Below, piece by piece: positions 32,601-45,900 of a stretch of 64,000 bases of DNA. The stretch spans positions 44,750,101 to 44,814,100 of the forward strand of contig CM069872.1 of assembly GCA_036172665.1 (NCBI GenBank). Reading direction: 5' to 3'. A program made the position numbers and the translations under genes. The first letter of the stretch is position 1, and every line of letters starts with the position of its first letter. Source of the stretch: Prosopocoilus inquinatus (taxonomy: Eukaryota; Arthropoda; Insecta; Coleoptera; Lucanidae). A model generated the notes under the pieces. It ran no database searches and was not told the origin of the DNA. It saw only the letters and a list, made by a program, of their open reading frames with translations.

Positions 32601-34870
32601 ATTTTTTAAAACACCTTAATCTAGAAACATCCTGTACATTTCGCCTAATAATTTCCCGAGCTTTTCAAACGTTTAGCACGGCATTACCTACCCAAACTGA
32701 TTAAATCGTTAATGTTTTTCGTAATTGCTGCGAAAGTAGGTGAAAGTATCTTTTTTTTTCGTAGTTGTACGTGCTAAATAATTGTTGCGGTCGAAATTTT
32801 GAGTGAAACAATATATCGAAGACAATGGTGATATCTCCGGGCGTCGCGTGCTTCCGTGACTGTTCCGGGCAAATATTTTCCAGTTCTTTCAGAGGCGGTG
32901 GATTATTCCGAATCTTCGACGTTTCACCATGGAAACATATAAGAGAGTGCCAATATCAGAATGCGAGAAAAACTCCGAGGTTATCTTTGTTGTTTTTTTT
33001 TCTGGATCCGCGACGGATTTTTCCTTTTTTTTTATTTTCGTGATTACATCGGCGTTCAAATGAGATGAGAGAGATGAGAAGCACTTGTAAACTGCATGTC
33101 AGCGAAATCAATAAACGAAAGCTGCGACTATCTGTATTTATTTCGTTTTAATTAGTCGCCGTTAACATAATAATTATTTTCCGTTGATAGAAGTTTCGCA
33201 GACTTCGTTAACACCGAAGACTAGACCACAGATGACCTCTAGAGACTTACGGACTCTGGACTCTGCGATTATTGCAAATTGCGGTGATCTTCAGGTCAGC
33301 TGTGTTTTTTCTCTGATTCAATCAGTTATTCATTGCGGCCATTTTTCAGAGACTCTTCATTAATCTCATCTCGGATTTAATATATAGGTACCATAAAAAC
33401 AAATGCAACTAAACAATTATACAATATATTATCATACTCTAGGTATAAGCAAAACGCTAATCATTCGATAACTCAATTAATATGGGAAATATTTAATTGT
33501 ATATGTAACTGACAGAATGCAGACAAGGCAAGGCCCAGAGCAAGGATATAAACTAATAATTTATTTCAATTAAATTGTGGATTGGCTACAATTCTATAAA
33601 CACCCGGTACATAGTTTATACCAGGACTACAAATTTCAGCGAAATCTTTGATATGAGTTTGGAAGTATCTAGATTCTCATGAAACTTGCAATTAATTTTG
33701 GTGCTACACAATTAATGTGAAGGATGTTAATTACGTTCTAGATGGTTCAGATAGTTCATCGAATAATCAAAGTCTATGATCGAAATAAATAACGAGTTAA
33801 ATCGAGGTATGACTCATTTCAATCCTTTAAAACAAATATTAGGAGCCAAAAACCAGAATCAATTAATATTAGACTGGATTGGTTCATTGAGTTGTATTTA
33901 AACAAAAAAAAAACATATTTTGCTTTACAGAAAACTTCATTTCACAAAATATCTTTTTCCATAACTAAATGCCAATTGTTTCTTTACTGCACAAATATAA
34001 TAACAATTTTTTTTTTATAAAATGGAAAGTGATGTAATGTTTCATATCTTTTGTAAGTTCAAAAAAATACGTTCTGTAATGGCGATTTCTTTTTGGTTAT
34101 CGTTACCCTTGCATGCTCTGAAACGACCTGAATGATGACACACATTCAGCACATTTTCCTTTCAAAAAACCAACACGAATTCTATTCGTGTTCTCTTTCT
34201 TTCTCGTTTCGGCGTGAGATGCACGCATAATTATGTGCAAGTCACAGATAAACCCCTTATCCTGCACGCTGATGATTTTTTTCTTCTCCAAATAAAGGAA
34301 AAATAAAATGAGTCAAGATGACCTTTGTCGCAAAAATAATATTGCCAAACTTGATTTAATTAGGCAGATAAAGTAGATGCGATTTGGACGTACGCAACTC
34401 GAGGAATACGAACCGGACAGAAGATGTTTATTTAAGATGGAGGTTTAAATATTTAATGTTTTGGAATGGTAGATTAGTGCGGAAGTAAATATTTTCTTAT
34501 TTTTAAATAAAAAAAGTGTCCAGTTATACATAGAACTTCTAAATTCCTACAATAAGAGGCTATCTAAATACACAAAAGTAAATATACAGCGACATTTTTT
34601 TTATATCTTAATAAAAAAATATTTCATTGTTGTGTACCCCTAATTAAATATATCCTTATTACATTTAATTGATTTTTAGTTAGGAGTTCAAGAATTAGTT
34701 CAATTTCTTCAATAACATTGCAGCAAGAGCTTTCCGGATGTTTAAAAATACAGAACACGTTATATTTTATGGTTCAATCTAATTTTTGTTAAAATTTACT
34801 CTATTATAGAGTATAATTTATTTTTTTAAGAAATTGAATTAAACCACTTACAAAAATGAACGTTGCTTTG
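29700..34870. other. Intergenic, no gene recognised
   Basis: Mostly AT-rich sequence. It contains the hairpin at 30,191-30,257 (listed) and a modestly GC-richer patch at about 32,820-33,050. The stretch 31,360-32,460 is less AT-rich and may be eroded transposon sequence, but I could not recognise a protein in it. Confidence 0.45.
30191..30257. repeat. GC-rich hairpin
   Basis: Arms AACGAGGCGGCAAACG (30,191-30,206) and CGTTGCCGCCTCGTT (30,243-30,257) are complementary with a single bulged A, around a 36-base loop. The arms are far more GC-rich than their surroundings. It could be a small foldback element or part of a structured RNA; no known family recognised. Confidence 0.55.
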
Positions 34871-34877
34871 ACTTTCT

Positions 34878-35044
34878 AATTACAGCATTTTTCTTTTGGT
34901 TTTCCCCTTTTGTCAATTATGTTTCTCAATTTGTCAAATGACTCTCCTAATTGACATACGACGTAATATTTCAAAAAGTGGAAAATAGTTTGACGAATTG
35001 GGAAACATAATTGACAAAAGGGGAAAACCAAAAGACTGTAATTA
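34878..35044. mobile_element. Foldback MITE with 46-bp inverted repeats
   Basis: Inverted arms at about 34,893-34,937 and 34,989-35,034 begin CTTTTGGTTTTCCCC and contain TGTCAATTATG; they differ at only a few positions around a 51-base centre. TAATTACAG outside the left arm faces CTGTAATTA outside the right arm, so the true ends may lie slightly further out. Confidence 0.75.
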
Positions 35045-35721
35045 TTAGTTAGTTGTTAATGTATCAATTAATCTCGGGTTTGTCTGCTTGAAGCTTTTTT
35101 GAATTTAATTAGAAATTTCTTGGAATTATGAGATGTGATGGAAGATATTGTTCTGAAACGACCGTTTTACGATAATGAAAAATAAAATAAAAAAGAATAA
35201 AATAAAACGGGCAAAAGTGTATCCGGCTAGTGTTTATTATATGTCTCATTCGCGTTAATTGCTGAACTGATAACGACAATCACATATCTTTATCGTGGTG
35301 GAGCATTCGTCCAGAGTGTGCACCCGATTCGGGTTGCGTTCTTCTCGGTCACGCTCATTGCAAATTACATAAACCAATTAAAATTGTTTACATAGTTTTC
35401 GCTAATTGCTGACTGGAGACATAAGCAAACTTAAAATGTGTTCAGGGGGTGATTTTTACTGCCACGGTACAAACTCCGTCACATTAGTATGTAAATAACA
35501 GTAAATAAATAATAATTGTTAGTAAACATGTTAAATTATCAACTAAAAGGTCCTTAAGAGCCATATGACAGGACGATAATTAAAAAAAAAAAAATGCAAA
35601 AATTCGTTACAAAGTGACAAAGACCATAGTACCATAGCGAATGTTTATTGGTTAATTTGATACTTCCCTGTTACTTTTTGCAAATTTGATACAAGAAACA
35701 TCAAAATTTTTCACTTCTTCA

Positions 35722-36480
35722 ATTATTCAAGGTATCCAATAGTTAGAATTTTACCTTCAAGCGGTCATACTACTTGTCCGAGAAATATTTGCTGATTTTA
35801 GGATACCACACGCATGTATATCGAACCGACAAACGTCCGCTTTTCAATAGTGAAGAGTTTAAATTTTTTTCCGACGAGCTTGGTTTTAAGCACAGAGCAG
35901 TAACTCCACTATGGCCCGAAGCAAATGGGAAAGTGGAAAGGTTCATGAGAACGTTTTGAGAAGACCATTTTAACAAGAAGCATCGCTACAGGAAAGCAAT
36001 GGTCCAATGACCTTCACTAATTTCTAATCAATTATCGTAGTGCACCATATTCTATAACTGGACAAGTCCTGCAGAAGTTTTGTCCTCTAGAAAATTTCAT
36101 ACTAAGTTTACCATTACCAACTAAACACCATAAACTCTGATATTAGAAAAAATGATGAAGCCATGAAAGAAAAAATGAGAACGTACGCCGACGGAAAAAG
36201 ACATGCAAAAGCTCATCAATTGCTAGTGGGAGACAAGGTTCTATTGAATCAGAAAAAACTTCGCAACTTAATTAAGAATTAAAGGAACGCAGATAACTAT
36301 AAGGCGAAGAAGGTAAGTTTTGTTACGAAATTCGTCGTCGTTGATGACGTTGTATTAGCCAGAAGAAGAAGAAGAAGAGAAGAAAGAAAATCATTACTGG
36401 AGCAAATAGAGAAAGAGAAGACCGAAAAGGTTCCTTATACTACACCAGTGCGTGATAAAGAAATACCAACAAAATTTAAG
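35722..36480 (+). pseudogene. Decayed Ty3/Gypsy integrase fragment
   Basis: Remnant of the integrase and C-terminal pol region of a Ty3/Gypsy LTR retrotransposon. Recognisable pieces are FNSEEFKFFSDELGFKHR and TPLWPEANGKVERFMRTF (about 35,840-35,957), an NYRSAPYSITG stretch near 36,025, and MRTYADGKRHAKAHQLLVGD near 36,175. They are in different frames separated by stops and shifts. Reverse transcriptase, gag and LTRs were not found, so this is a dead fragment. Confidence 0.85.
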
Positions 36481-36754
36481 AACTAAAAAAATTGTTAACT
36501 TTAAAGTTTAGTTGATTCTTTTGTATTCTCTAAATTGTATCCTCCTGTTGACGTTGAGACCACAAGACAACGACTAACGAGAAGTAGCACCACCATCACC
36601 AGCACCAGCCCTGGGGGAGTTTTTCTGCAATGAAGAACGAAACGTCGGCAGTAGAAGAAATCCGAGACACGCGGTTCAAACCGGAAGCCCAAAATTCAAC
36701 CATGGACGACGGCCATCTAAAGTTAAATCATGAATAAATAAATGGCCGCATTGA

Positions 36755-37475
36755 CTTCTCTTGCCATTCTTTTGAGGAAATTTTCTGCTGTTCAATTGTT
36801 ATTGTTCTTTTAGCCCAGAATTTATCCTTAACGTATCCCCAGCGAAAGAAGTCCAACGGATTCAATGATTCATGAACTAAGCGGCCAATTAATATCTACA
36901 TTCTGCGAAATTACTTTTCTGTGATAGGAAGTTTTTCATGCAATAGGATAATTATTTGACCATTTATATGGCATGTAGCTCCGTCCTGTTAAGAAAATAA
37001 ACTTAGTTCATGTCGAGAGCTTCCACTTCAGGTCAAAGAAAGTCGGTCAGCATCGTTCGATAACGCAATAACGTTTGCACCACCGTCATTTTCAAAAAAA
37101 TTCGGATCAATGATGCCATCAGTCCAAAAACCGCACCAGAATGTTTTTCACAATTATTCTTGGGTTTTCAGAGCCCCAAATGCGACAATTTTGGTTACTA
37201 ACATCAAGGTGAAAGAGGGTGTCGCTCCTCAGAATGATTTTCTTGAAACTTGCATTTCCAACATCCAGTCGACGAACATATGGCGTTGTCCACGCTCTGC
37301 TGGTTTTAATTCTTGTGTCAAGTGAACTTTGTAATGCTTTAGGCCAACATCTTTGTGCAAATTACGGTGCAAACTGGGTCATGATATGCCCAATTCCTGT
37401 GGAGTGGATAAACGAGGGTTTTCTGCCACACTTGCAGCTACAGTGGGTGTGTTTTCAGCTGGTCTTGCTGATTTA
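36755..37475 (-). pseudogene. Decayed mariner-type (DDE) transposase
   Basis: Read on the minus strand, pieces of a Tc1/mariner-superfamily transposase appear in the expected order. They are QNCRIWGSENPRIIV (about 37,150-37,200), a DGATCH-like catalytic segment, and LNPLDFFRWGYVKDKFWAK (about 36,800-36,870), ending in a REVNA-like tail. Frameshifts and stops break it throughout. Related intact insect elements have about 350 residues. No ends identified. Confidence 0.8.
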
Positions 37476-37692
37476 ATTTTAAACCTAAGTTAGAATGTAA
37501 CACACAACATACCGTACGTCGTGTCGTAAATCTGTCTCATTCTTAACTTAAGGTTAAATTTAATCCTGGTTTACATTTAATCCTGAATTAGAATAAAGCA
37601 GACACAATGGCGCACTTCATATTACATATCAAATTCTAAGTTAGGTTTAAATGTAATCTTAGATTAAAAAATGTTTATACAATCCAGCCCTA
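37475..37692. repeat. Short inverted-repeat element, GGCTGGGTTGCATAAA family
   Basis: Ends TTTATACAATCCAGCC, the inverted form of the start of the 26.25-kb element. It contains repeated AACCTAAGTTAGAATG and CTAAGTTAGGTTTAAATG runs. The left end is unclear because it abuts the transposase remnant. Confidence 0.55.
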
Positions 37693-37699
37693 GAGTATC

Positions 37700-40600
37700 A
37701 AGAATATTACGAAGGCAGAGGAACCTTCTGACATTATTGCCTTACTATAAGTGGCTGAACTTCAAAAATGGGTGGTTTTATAGATTTCGACTAACTATTT
37801 TATGCAAGGGGATAGTTTCTTAAATTTTTGTTTTTCAAAGAAAATATCATACAAAATTAATTAACCGGCTTATCACTGCTATAGTTTCAAGTTTTTCTTT
37901 CTTCTCTTCCCTTTTCAATTTTCCTTCCTTATAATCATTTTTTTAACTTAACATTTCTTATCTGTCTCTGTCTCGAAATATAATATTTGGATGGTTTTGT
38001 TAATATTGCTTTGCTTAAATGTTCATAGTCTAAATAAGTATTTACATCATAATTAATATATTACGAAATTGAATCTAAATCTGCATTTACTTAACAGAAA
38101 TAGAATGAAAGAGATAGTTTAACGTATTGTTGTTACTATTAGAAATCAACAATTTTTCCGTATAACTGATTATAAATAAATTTAAAAATTATTTTTGACA
38201 CTCTTAGAATACACGCGGACGTTGTTCCTATGTACATACAACGTTGCATGCAAAATGCAAAACTTCGAACGAAAACGATACCAAATGCAAGTTATCTAGT
38301 AGCTGCGGTCAAGTGACCTGAAAGTCGTGTTGATTCACTGCTGATTAGTTCCAATTCGATAGAAATAAACATGTCTATAAATCTGCCAAATTTCCAATAA
38401 AAAAAGTCATCGTCGATGTCAAAGAACGAACGCGAACGTTAATTAACAAGTGCAATAATCAGGCCTCCGTGCGCTTTATCTCAGGATAAATCTCGGTTCG
38501 ATACGCGGTTCATCCCCATTCCGAGCTTTGGATTCCGGGTTCCGGGGATTGGTCGTGCCAGTCACTGCTCGTAAGATATGATATAATATGTGGGATAATT
38601 TACTAGTCGGAGAAAAAACGCCTACCCCAGTTCGCATTTTTCCTTTTCTTTTCGAATCGTTGTTATTATGTCGATATTTATTACATCGTTACGTAATGAT
38701 GTCCCGGAAACTAAAATAGAGCCAGCCGTGGTGCACGCACCGGAATACCGGATTGTAAAACAAATGAAATTATGTTAAGCGCATTCCATGTTTTTGTTTT
38801 ATTATTGTTACTAAATATGAATAATCATCGACCAAACAATTAATTAAATATAGCTTTTAGCGTTTCTTAATATATCGGATATATTTCAAATTTATTATCA
38901 TGCTTAACTCATGAAAATATTTGTTAGATTGTTCAGGGGGAACGTTAGAAAAAATGTAAGTGTCTCGTAATTTTAATAAAATAATTTTATCTTAATTAAG
39001 GGAAGAACCTTCAAAGTATTTGTCTTAACAATAAACAAGACATTTGACGAAATATTTCTTGTTGTTATTTTTTTTAATTAGGCAAAAATTGGAATTTGTA
39101 CCGTAATAATTATCGTTCTTAATAACCAATAGTATTTGGTGACAAAAATGGCTTTTTGGACTTCGCCCTGTAACCAGAGTTCAATTTGAATTTTGATAAA
39201 AATCTTGGATAAATTGATTTTGTAATTTCATCGAAACCATCTTCTGCGCAGTTAAAAAAATATTTCAAAATAATATATATAATTAATTTTCTATATTTTG
39301 TTAATTTCAAAGAAGCGTACGTTTTGTTTGTCATTTTTAGGAAGAATTGATAGAATTTACTTTCATGAATTGTCTCCAGACATCTTTTTATTAAAAGAGA
39401 GGCAATTTCATCATGATATACATTTTCAACGTACGTTAATTAAAAAAATAAATATTAAAATATATGAAACTAATTAAAAAATTCTTTACTGCGAGTTAAT
39501 AATTTAGAATTTCAAACATCGCAACTTACCTCCAAAAAAATTTATTGAACGTTAGGCAAAATTATAATGCAAATCAATTTTGAGTCTGGGGAAGTCATTA
39601 ACTTACTTATTTTGAATTTAAATGTCTAAATAATAAAGTTTTGAGATTTGCTTCTTGTTCTTTTCGTCTTCAATGTCTTCAACAGTTTTTCTTTTTTTTT
39701 ATAAAACTATAGAACCAATAATAACATTTCGGTTACTTTGGTTAACCAAACATTTTATTTTGAAAGTAAATTCAGGTATCTAATCTTCTGTACATTAGAA
39801 AACTGCACTTACGTTAACAGTTTATTCCTTCTGATCTTTAATTATACAGTTTCCTTTTCGGTTTTCAGTGAATGTTTTCTTTGACCTTCATTATTGTAAT
39901 GAACTACTTTTGCGAGTTCCATCTGAAGGTGACTGTTATAAAAACGTTAATCACATCAGATGTTTTTAGTTTCGTTAATTATTCTAATTGTTGTTTTTCT
40001 GCTTCTACTTTAAAGGCATTTATCATGTATGTCTATTATATATTATATATCACTTTATAAAGCTAACTTAATTGGTAAAACGCTTTCAAGTATTATGTTT
40101 TTTTTTTAAATAATTTTTAATCATTAATTTAAATCATCATATTTATTTTCTAAAATTCTTTTAATTATACAATAAATTGAGAATGATGTGATTAATACGT
40201 ATTTTTTCAACAATTAAAAAAGATTTGGAAGATGAAGTTTTTGAAAAAAGAAACTCTTCTGTGGGAGTAAATTTTGAATTTGTTTTTTTCTTGCAGTTTT
40301 TGCTTATTTTAAAAAGCGTTCCTTTTCTTATCTTTTTGGACTTATTTTCTATTTTTAAGTATTTTCTTGGTTGCCGTGCTATCAGATGGTGATACGTGCA
40401 TTCTCAATTTTAGAAATAATTTATAAATTCGAAAACATCAAAATCACCTGTATTTGCTCACATCAAATTCTGTACGCAAAACAACTTCGTATAATTCATG
40501 TCCTTCAAAGTGTGTGTTTAGAAACATCTAGTAGTCAATGTTCTCTTATCACATCATGTTTGTTTAATTTTTTTTTTTTAATTGTTGAAATGTGTTTTTT

Positions 40601-41279
40601 TCTAATCTTGACCGCATTTGTTTAGGACTGGTCAAGATTAAAATAAAATTCTGAGTAAAGGCAACAATAAATTTTCTTTTTATTAAAAGAAGAAGAAGAA
40701 AAAGGCCGATTTATTTTCCTCTGATTAATTGCGCTAGTACGACTGATTAGCGTATTTGCGAGGACTTTGCAATAAATAAAAGACAGAATGTTTTGTAACA
40801 CTTGGAGTATATTGTTTTTGTATCATTGATACAATGGTACTGATCTGTTCACATAAAAAAAATAAACTAAATCCGTTAAGTTGTTAATATAACGTACAAT
40901 ATACATAATGCAGCTATTATATACTGAAATCGTCTAACGTCGACAATATAAGATACAACAATTACTACATTAAAAGCAACATTTGTACAAAGCTATCATA
41001 ATTATAAATAACCTTTGCAAAAATAGATAACAAAATACATAAATATACATTTATCCATAATATTTAATGAGGCATTCAAGCACAACTTTACCTTATCACT
41101 ACAAAAGTTAAAATAAATAACAATAAGGCTGGCATACGCATATCCTTTCCTCTTATCTTACAATTCGAATTATTATTTTTATTACTAAATATTTGTTTGC
41201 CATTTCGAAAGGACATATCTTTCTCACCCTTACGATTACAACAGGCTATTTTCTCTCTCCTAAAGAGGGGCATTAAATG
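37700..41279. other. Intergenic and 3' flank of the ATP-grasp gene
   Basis: AT-rich with no recognisable exon. A GC-richer block at 38,460-38,600 stands out but has no open frame of note. A TTTATT near 41,176 is a possible polyadenylation signal for the minus-strand gene that ends at 41,280. Confidence 0.45.
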
Positions 41280-42980
41280 TTACTGAAAGGGTGCCGCTGC
41301 TGGCCTGGGAAAACTGTCCTGCCGTCTTTGTACAAAGCCAAGGACGTTTTGGAAAGGCAATTGCATGTGATAGTAGGCACAGTAAGGCAAAGGATCCCAA
41401 ATCGTAAAAAGCGCCTCTCTTTTATCCAAAACCGTCCCGATCAATCGGGTAACCGAATCAACGCTGGGATTCTTCAGAGTATCCCGTATAGTTTCTGACA
41501 TCCAATATCTCCCGTTCTCAGAGACAATAGGTCCAGAATTCTGACGGCTGAAATGACGACACGGTTTCCACAATAACCTTGGATGGACGTTGGTGTAGCA
41601 GATGTAGGGCAAAGAAATTCCAACTCGACTGCTCAGTGGCAAAATTTCCTTGGTATCTTTGCAAACCACGAATCTAAAACTGATGTGGCCAGTGATGGAT
41701 CGCAGCAAATTCAATTTGCTGAAGAAGTGGTTCAGCCACATATTGATTTCCTTGTGTTCGACTGGAAGCAATCCATTAACATCTTTATCCATGCGGCAAG
41801 TCACATTCGCAATGACTTTGGTCTCTTTAATCGTAGTGCAAGTTAAAAAGTGTTCTCCTTCAACGTCTCTCACCACGACCCAAGGCCTCTTCTCACTGAT
41901 GTCGTTGGGAAGTTTCAGATCGTTCCTGGTGAGGGGCAAGACAATTTTTGCTCTTTCACGAAGACCACTGGGGCCGGATGTAGACATGACGTAGCGTCCA
42001 TTAACTATCGCCCCGGTTTCGTACAATTGCAAGACGTCTTCTTTGGAGGTGATTGCGTGGTATGTCGGTGTTGAAATTCCCAGTTTTTGGCATCGTTTTA
42101 AAACTTCCAGTGTGTCGTCTAAAGCCCAGACTTCTTTGATTCCTGGGCAAAAACACGTGCATCCTAATAACTCCAAGTGGGGTTTGGCAACTGCATCGTA
42201 ATAAGCTGAAGTCGATGCGCTCACAGGGATGTAATAGACGGCCTGTTCTTTATCGACGATTTCGCAGAGCGCGCGAACGTAATTTTGCAGTTGGTCGCTT
42301 GTTGGTTTTGGTACGGTGTAGAATTTGCTGACGGCCGTAGAAAAGCGGGCCAAGGTGAAAAGACCATCAACTTCGCAAACCACAACGCGTGCTCCAGCGG
42401 AATAGAAATTCCTTGCCAAGTGCAATGCTTGAATCGTGCTTCCTCCACTAATTAACACCGTGCGTTTCTTGCGGAGCCTCTCTGATGGTGGGGTAAAAAG
42501 GAATGAGAGGAACATATTAATTATTGTCAGTGGTAGTTGAATGAATTGCCAGAAAATCCAAATCCATAGTGAAATCCAAAACATGGGCACAGCCAACAGG
42601 ATCTGCTTCCAAGTCTGGGGCAAAATTGCTATGATGATGGCTTTTGCAACTCGCAGCAAAAAGGCTGGGTACCATCCAATCAGTTCTGCTAATGCTGAAA
42701 CGCATGGTTCTTCCTGAGGTTGCAGACTAATGGGACTTTGACTACGTGAGTCCCTGCAGTCGGAATGTATGACGAAGGGTTCTTGAATTACCGATCCTGC
42801 AGAAGACGCCCGGCGTATCCTGCGCCTTCGTAAGGTATTATCCGGGGATGTAGAGTACGGTGACATCGAAATCGGCGATGTAGGGCTTTGGAAGCCAGAA
42901 CTGTTTCCACTGCTACCCGCGTGCACACTTTCGCTACTGGGCCACATTCGCGTTAAACTTTCTGTTGTACAAGCGGGCAT
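41280..42980 (-). CDS. Membrane-anchored ATP-grasp family protein, intronless
   Basis: Single uninterrupted frame of 566 residues from ATG at 42,980 to TAA at 41,280. The frame is open a little further upstream, but no ATG occurs there. Residues 1-90 are Ser/Pro-rich with a basic RRRRIRR patch. About residues 95-170 hold two or three hydrophobic segments around QTWKQILLAVPMFWISLWIW. From about 180, VLISGGSTIQALHLARNFYSA starts a nucleotide-fold preATP-grasp domain. Then come CFCPGIKEVWALDDTLEVLK and an ATP-grasp-like region resembling carbamoyl-phosphate-synthase-type ligases. This suggests an ATP-dependent carboxylate ligase facing the cytosol from a membrane. Substrate unknown; I cannot name the gene. 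The catalytic metal ligands need an alignment to judge. Lack of introns is unusual next to its intron-rich neighbours. Confidence 0.8.
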   Translation of the reverse strand: MPACTTESLTRMWPSSESVHAGSSGNSSGFQSPTSPISMSPYSTSPDNTLRRRRIRRASSAGSVIQEPFVIHSDCRDSRSQSPISLQPQEEPCVSALAELIGWYPAFLLRVAKAIIIAILPQTWKQILLAVPMFWISLWIWIFWQFIQLPLTIINMFLSFLFTPPSERLRKKRTVLISGGSTIQALHLARNFYSAGARVVVCEVDGLFTLARFSTAVSKFYTVPKPTSDQLQNYVRALCEIVDKEQAVYYIPVSASTSAYYDAVAKPHLELLGCTCFCPGIKEVWALDDTLEVLKRCQKLGISTPTYHAITSKEDVLQLYETGAIVNGRYVMSTSGPSGLRERAKIVLPLTRNDLKLPNDISEKRPWVVVRDVEGEHFLTCTTIKETKVIANVTCRMDKDVNGLLPVEHKEINMWLNHFFSKLNLLRSITGHISFRFVVCKDTKEILPLSSRVGISLPYICYTNVHPRLLWKPCRHFSRQNSGPIVSENGRYWMSETIRDTLKNPSVDSVTRLIGTVLDKREALFTIWDPLPYCAYYHMQLPFQNVLGFVQRRQDSFPRPAAAPFQ

Positions 42981-45900
42981 TATGATCGAACACTTTTCGA
43001 ACTGAGCGTACTTACACTTACTTTGATGCAATAATCGCTTTTGTTGCCGGTTTATTGCTTATATGAACCGGCTTTGTACTCTGCCCTCTGTCCCCTACCA
43101 CATGCTCAGAGATGAATTTGTTAATTCCGTTGAGGTAGTCTTGATTCACTTTGCGTTTTGACAACGAAAGTGAATCAACTTTACTTGGACTTTACTGTTT
43201 CGAAGTACCTGCGTAAATTGATTGTGTTCCTGCGATACGCACACCAAATATTTATAATCCAACAATCGCGGTGACAAGAATTTAAACTTATAATAAATCG
43301 TTATCTGCGATTTTTTTCGGTTTATTTATCAGTTACAAATATGTGTTGATGTAACATTACAACTATATCCGTCTATAAACAGTAGAAAAAATACATTAAA
43401 ACTGTTGATATTCTTTTGAACATTGTTATTTTGTACGCACTTACTCGAAATTGTCCTGGAATATATAATTTAATATCCTGAAATGTAGTACGTTCCTTCC
43501 TTAAACTATTTCTAAAACTTTTACTCAACTGAAATTGATTTTTTAAACTTGTTTAACAAATTCTTTTCAACTTTTTAACGAACACTCTGAAAAACTGCTT
43601 AATTATTCACCGTTTCACATAGGTTGAACGAAATGTACTTTACTTATCAGAAGGTGAAGTCAATAAACAATGACTAATATATTAGGTGACGCCACATAAG
43701 CACTCAGCCGGTGTGTGTTGATATGTGCATGAAAGCGCTAGATCAATTGCGAGAGGGACAGCTGAAAGAAGGGTTCAAATATCAATGCGCGAGAGAGAAC
43801 GGTGTTTAATCCTTCAGTATGAGATAACATTAAAATAGTTCCGAACGCCCGCGCAACTACCTATTGATTCTTTACTGTGGTCTTGACGTATCTATTAACC
43901 ACCAATTATTAAAATATCTATTAAGAGATTAAAAATAATGTATTATGAAGTTTTACGAATTTAAAATGTATTTTAAATAATAAAAACTCAGTAAAAAGAA
44001 ACTAATTTATTTTATACCGTATCTTGAAGTTGAAACAGAAAGAGCATTCACCTTGTTCCTTTTAAATTTAATTTTTTATTTAACAGATATGGCTGAAGTA
44101 TTAATTAAACAAAAATATTTATCCCTGTATTTCATTAGCATTATAACAATTTTGTGGTCCTGGAAGGTGATTTTTAACTGACTATTGTTTTAAATTGCAA
44201 TAAAATATTAAATACGTAAACAAGAATATATTTGTAATGTTCGACAGTCAGTATTTAAGACGTCAATTCAACGATTCGAAGTGAGAATTGACATTCGTTT
44301 TGATTCCGTAGCCACCCAGGACTTCAATAATTGTTGGACACTCGTTAGATGCCAAGTTATTTTTCAATTAACGTGAAACATTTCATTTAACTTGAAACAT
44401 TTCAGATTTGATTTAACGTTTTCATAAGTAGTTTAATTGACACAAGTAGCAAACTAGAAATTTAATAAAACTATGGTCCCCAAATGTGAACTTACTTGAT
44501 AAAATTTGGAAAAAACTTTGTCATCAGAGTATTTCTATCTTGTTTTAACCGTACCGAAAATTAGGTATTGTTTCTATTCGTTTGCTTTTATTTTATTCGA
44601 TAAAATAATTTTTCTTTTGAAAGTCTTTTTCAATACATAATATAAAGTCCAAAATCGTGTTTAGTTTCAAAATATTGTTACGAATTTAGGTTTCGTTAAA
44701 TTTTATTTTAATGTAACCGTAACACCATATACTTAACAAATTAACGTAATATAAAACACTTGGATTAATAAATTCATTTCAACATGAGCTGAGCGTTCAA
44801 GTTTACAAACTGTGGCGTTCTGTTCTTTCATCCACCGGTCGATCGTTTTTATATCAGCGACTGGTCACGCGAAAGCTCTTCGCCGAGAAAATTCTAACGA
44901 ACGAAAATGATTGTTCTGACTGGTGCGCTTTTAGAGTATCTCCGTCTTGTTCTAATCTCATGGAAAAATAGAAAACAGAGTGCTCCAGAGTGGTAAGTCG
45001 AAAACGGCATAAGCAGAAAAATAACTGCTCACACACAGCAGGCCCTATTCTGTATCAAAACCGTTAAATTTGGGTTATATAAAGGTTGTTACATTTTGTT
45101 GCTACGGTAACAACCAATCATAGAACTGTATTTTAAATTTTAAAGGACCTCTACATTTTAACAGCCCGTTATAAAGTCACAGAATACGCCCCAGCATGTG
45201 TTTATTTGTAATAAATAATACTACTATTTTACTTGGCCAGTCTTTTTTGCATAATTTACATTTTTTTTTTAATTCACTAAGAGTGATATCACTACTATTA
45301 ATCTTCACCTACTTCTTCTGGCTGTAATTGATCGTCCATTGTATTTAAATACCCAAAGAACATATTCAAAATTTTCGAAATTGAGAATTTTCAGTTTTTC
45401 TGAAGATGTTCCGCAAAGTATGTAGACAAACAAGTTATTTTAATAAGTCCCACATTGCACATCTTGCTTGTTATTTAACCGTCTTTATATCTTTTAGAGT
45501 GTACGTTACTAGATTCTCATTAATTGTGTCTATGTAGTGGTGATTTTTCATTACCTGTGACTGTATATTATGCAATTTTAAAATTCGCGCCGTATCCCGA
45601 ACAACGTATACATTGTTGCCTATGGCAATAATCACAGGTAATAATTATTTCTTCTAAAATGTCTACTCCATTGTATTTTAAAAATAATAAAAATTATATC
45701 AATAATAACAACTTAATATTACATATTAAGTGCGCAATTTACACTTGAATAACAAATTAATAGATTAATATAATTTTCCAATTTTTCTGCTAAGAGTTGG
45801 TACGCTTGTGTGCTCATATGTTGCCTGTCTTCTAACGTCAAAACAGTTCAAAACATTTTTTTATAATAATTGTTATTAACAAATATCACCTACCTTCTAT

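Noticed and set aside
38460..38600. tRNA-like segment with GGTTCGATAC
   Set aside because: No matching acceptor stem, D-arm or anticodon arm could be placed around it.
42981..43031. Upstream extension of the ATP-grasp protein to 43,031
   Set aside because: That start is TTG; the first ATG in the frame is at 42,980.
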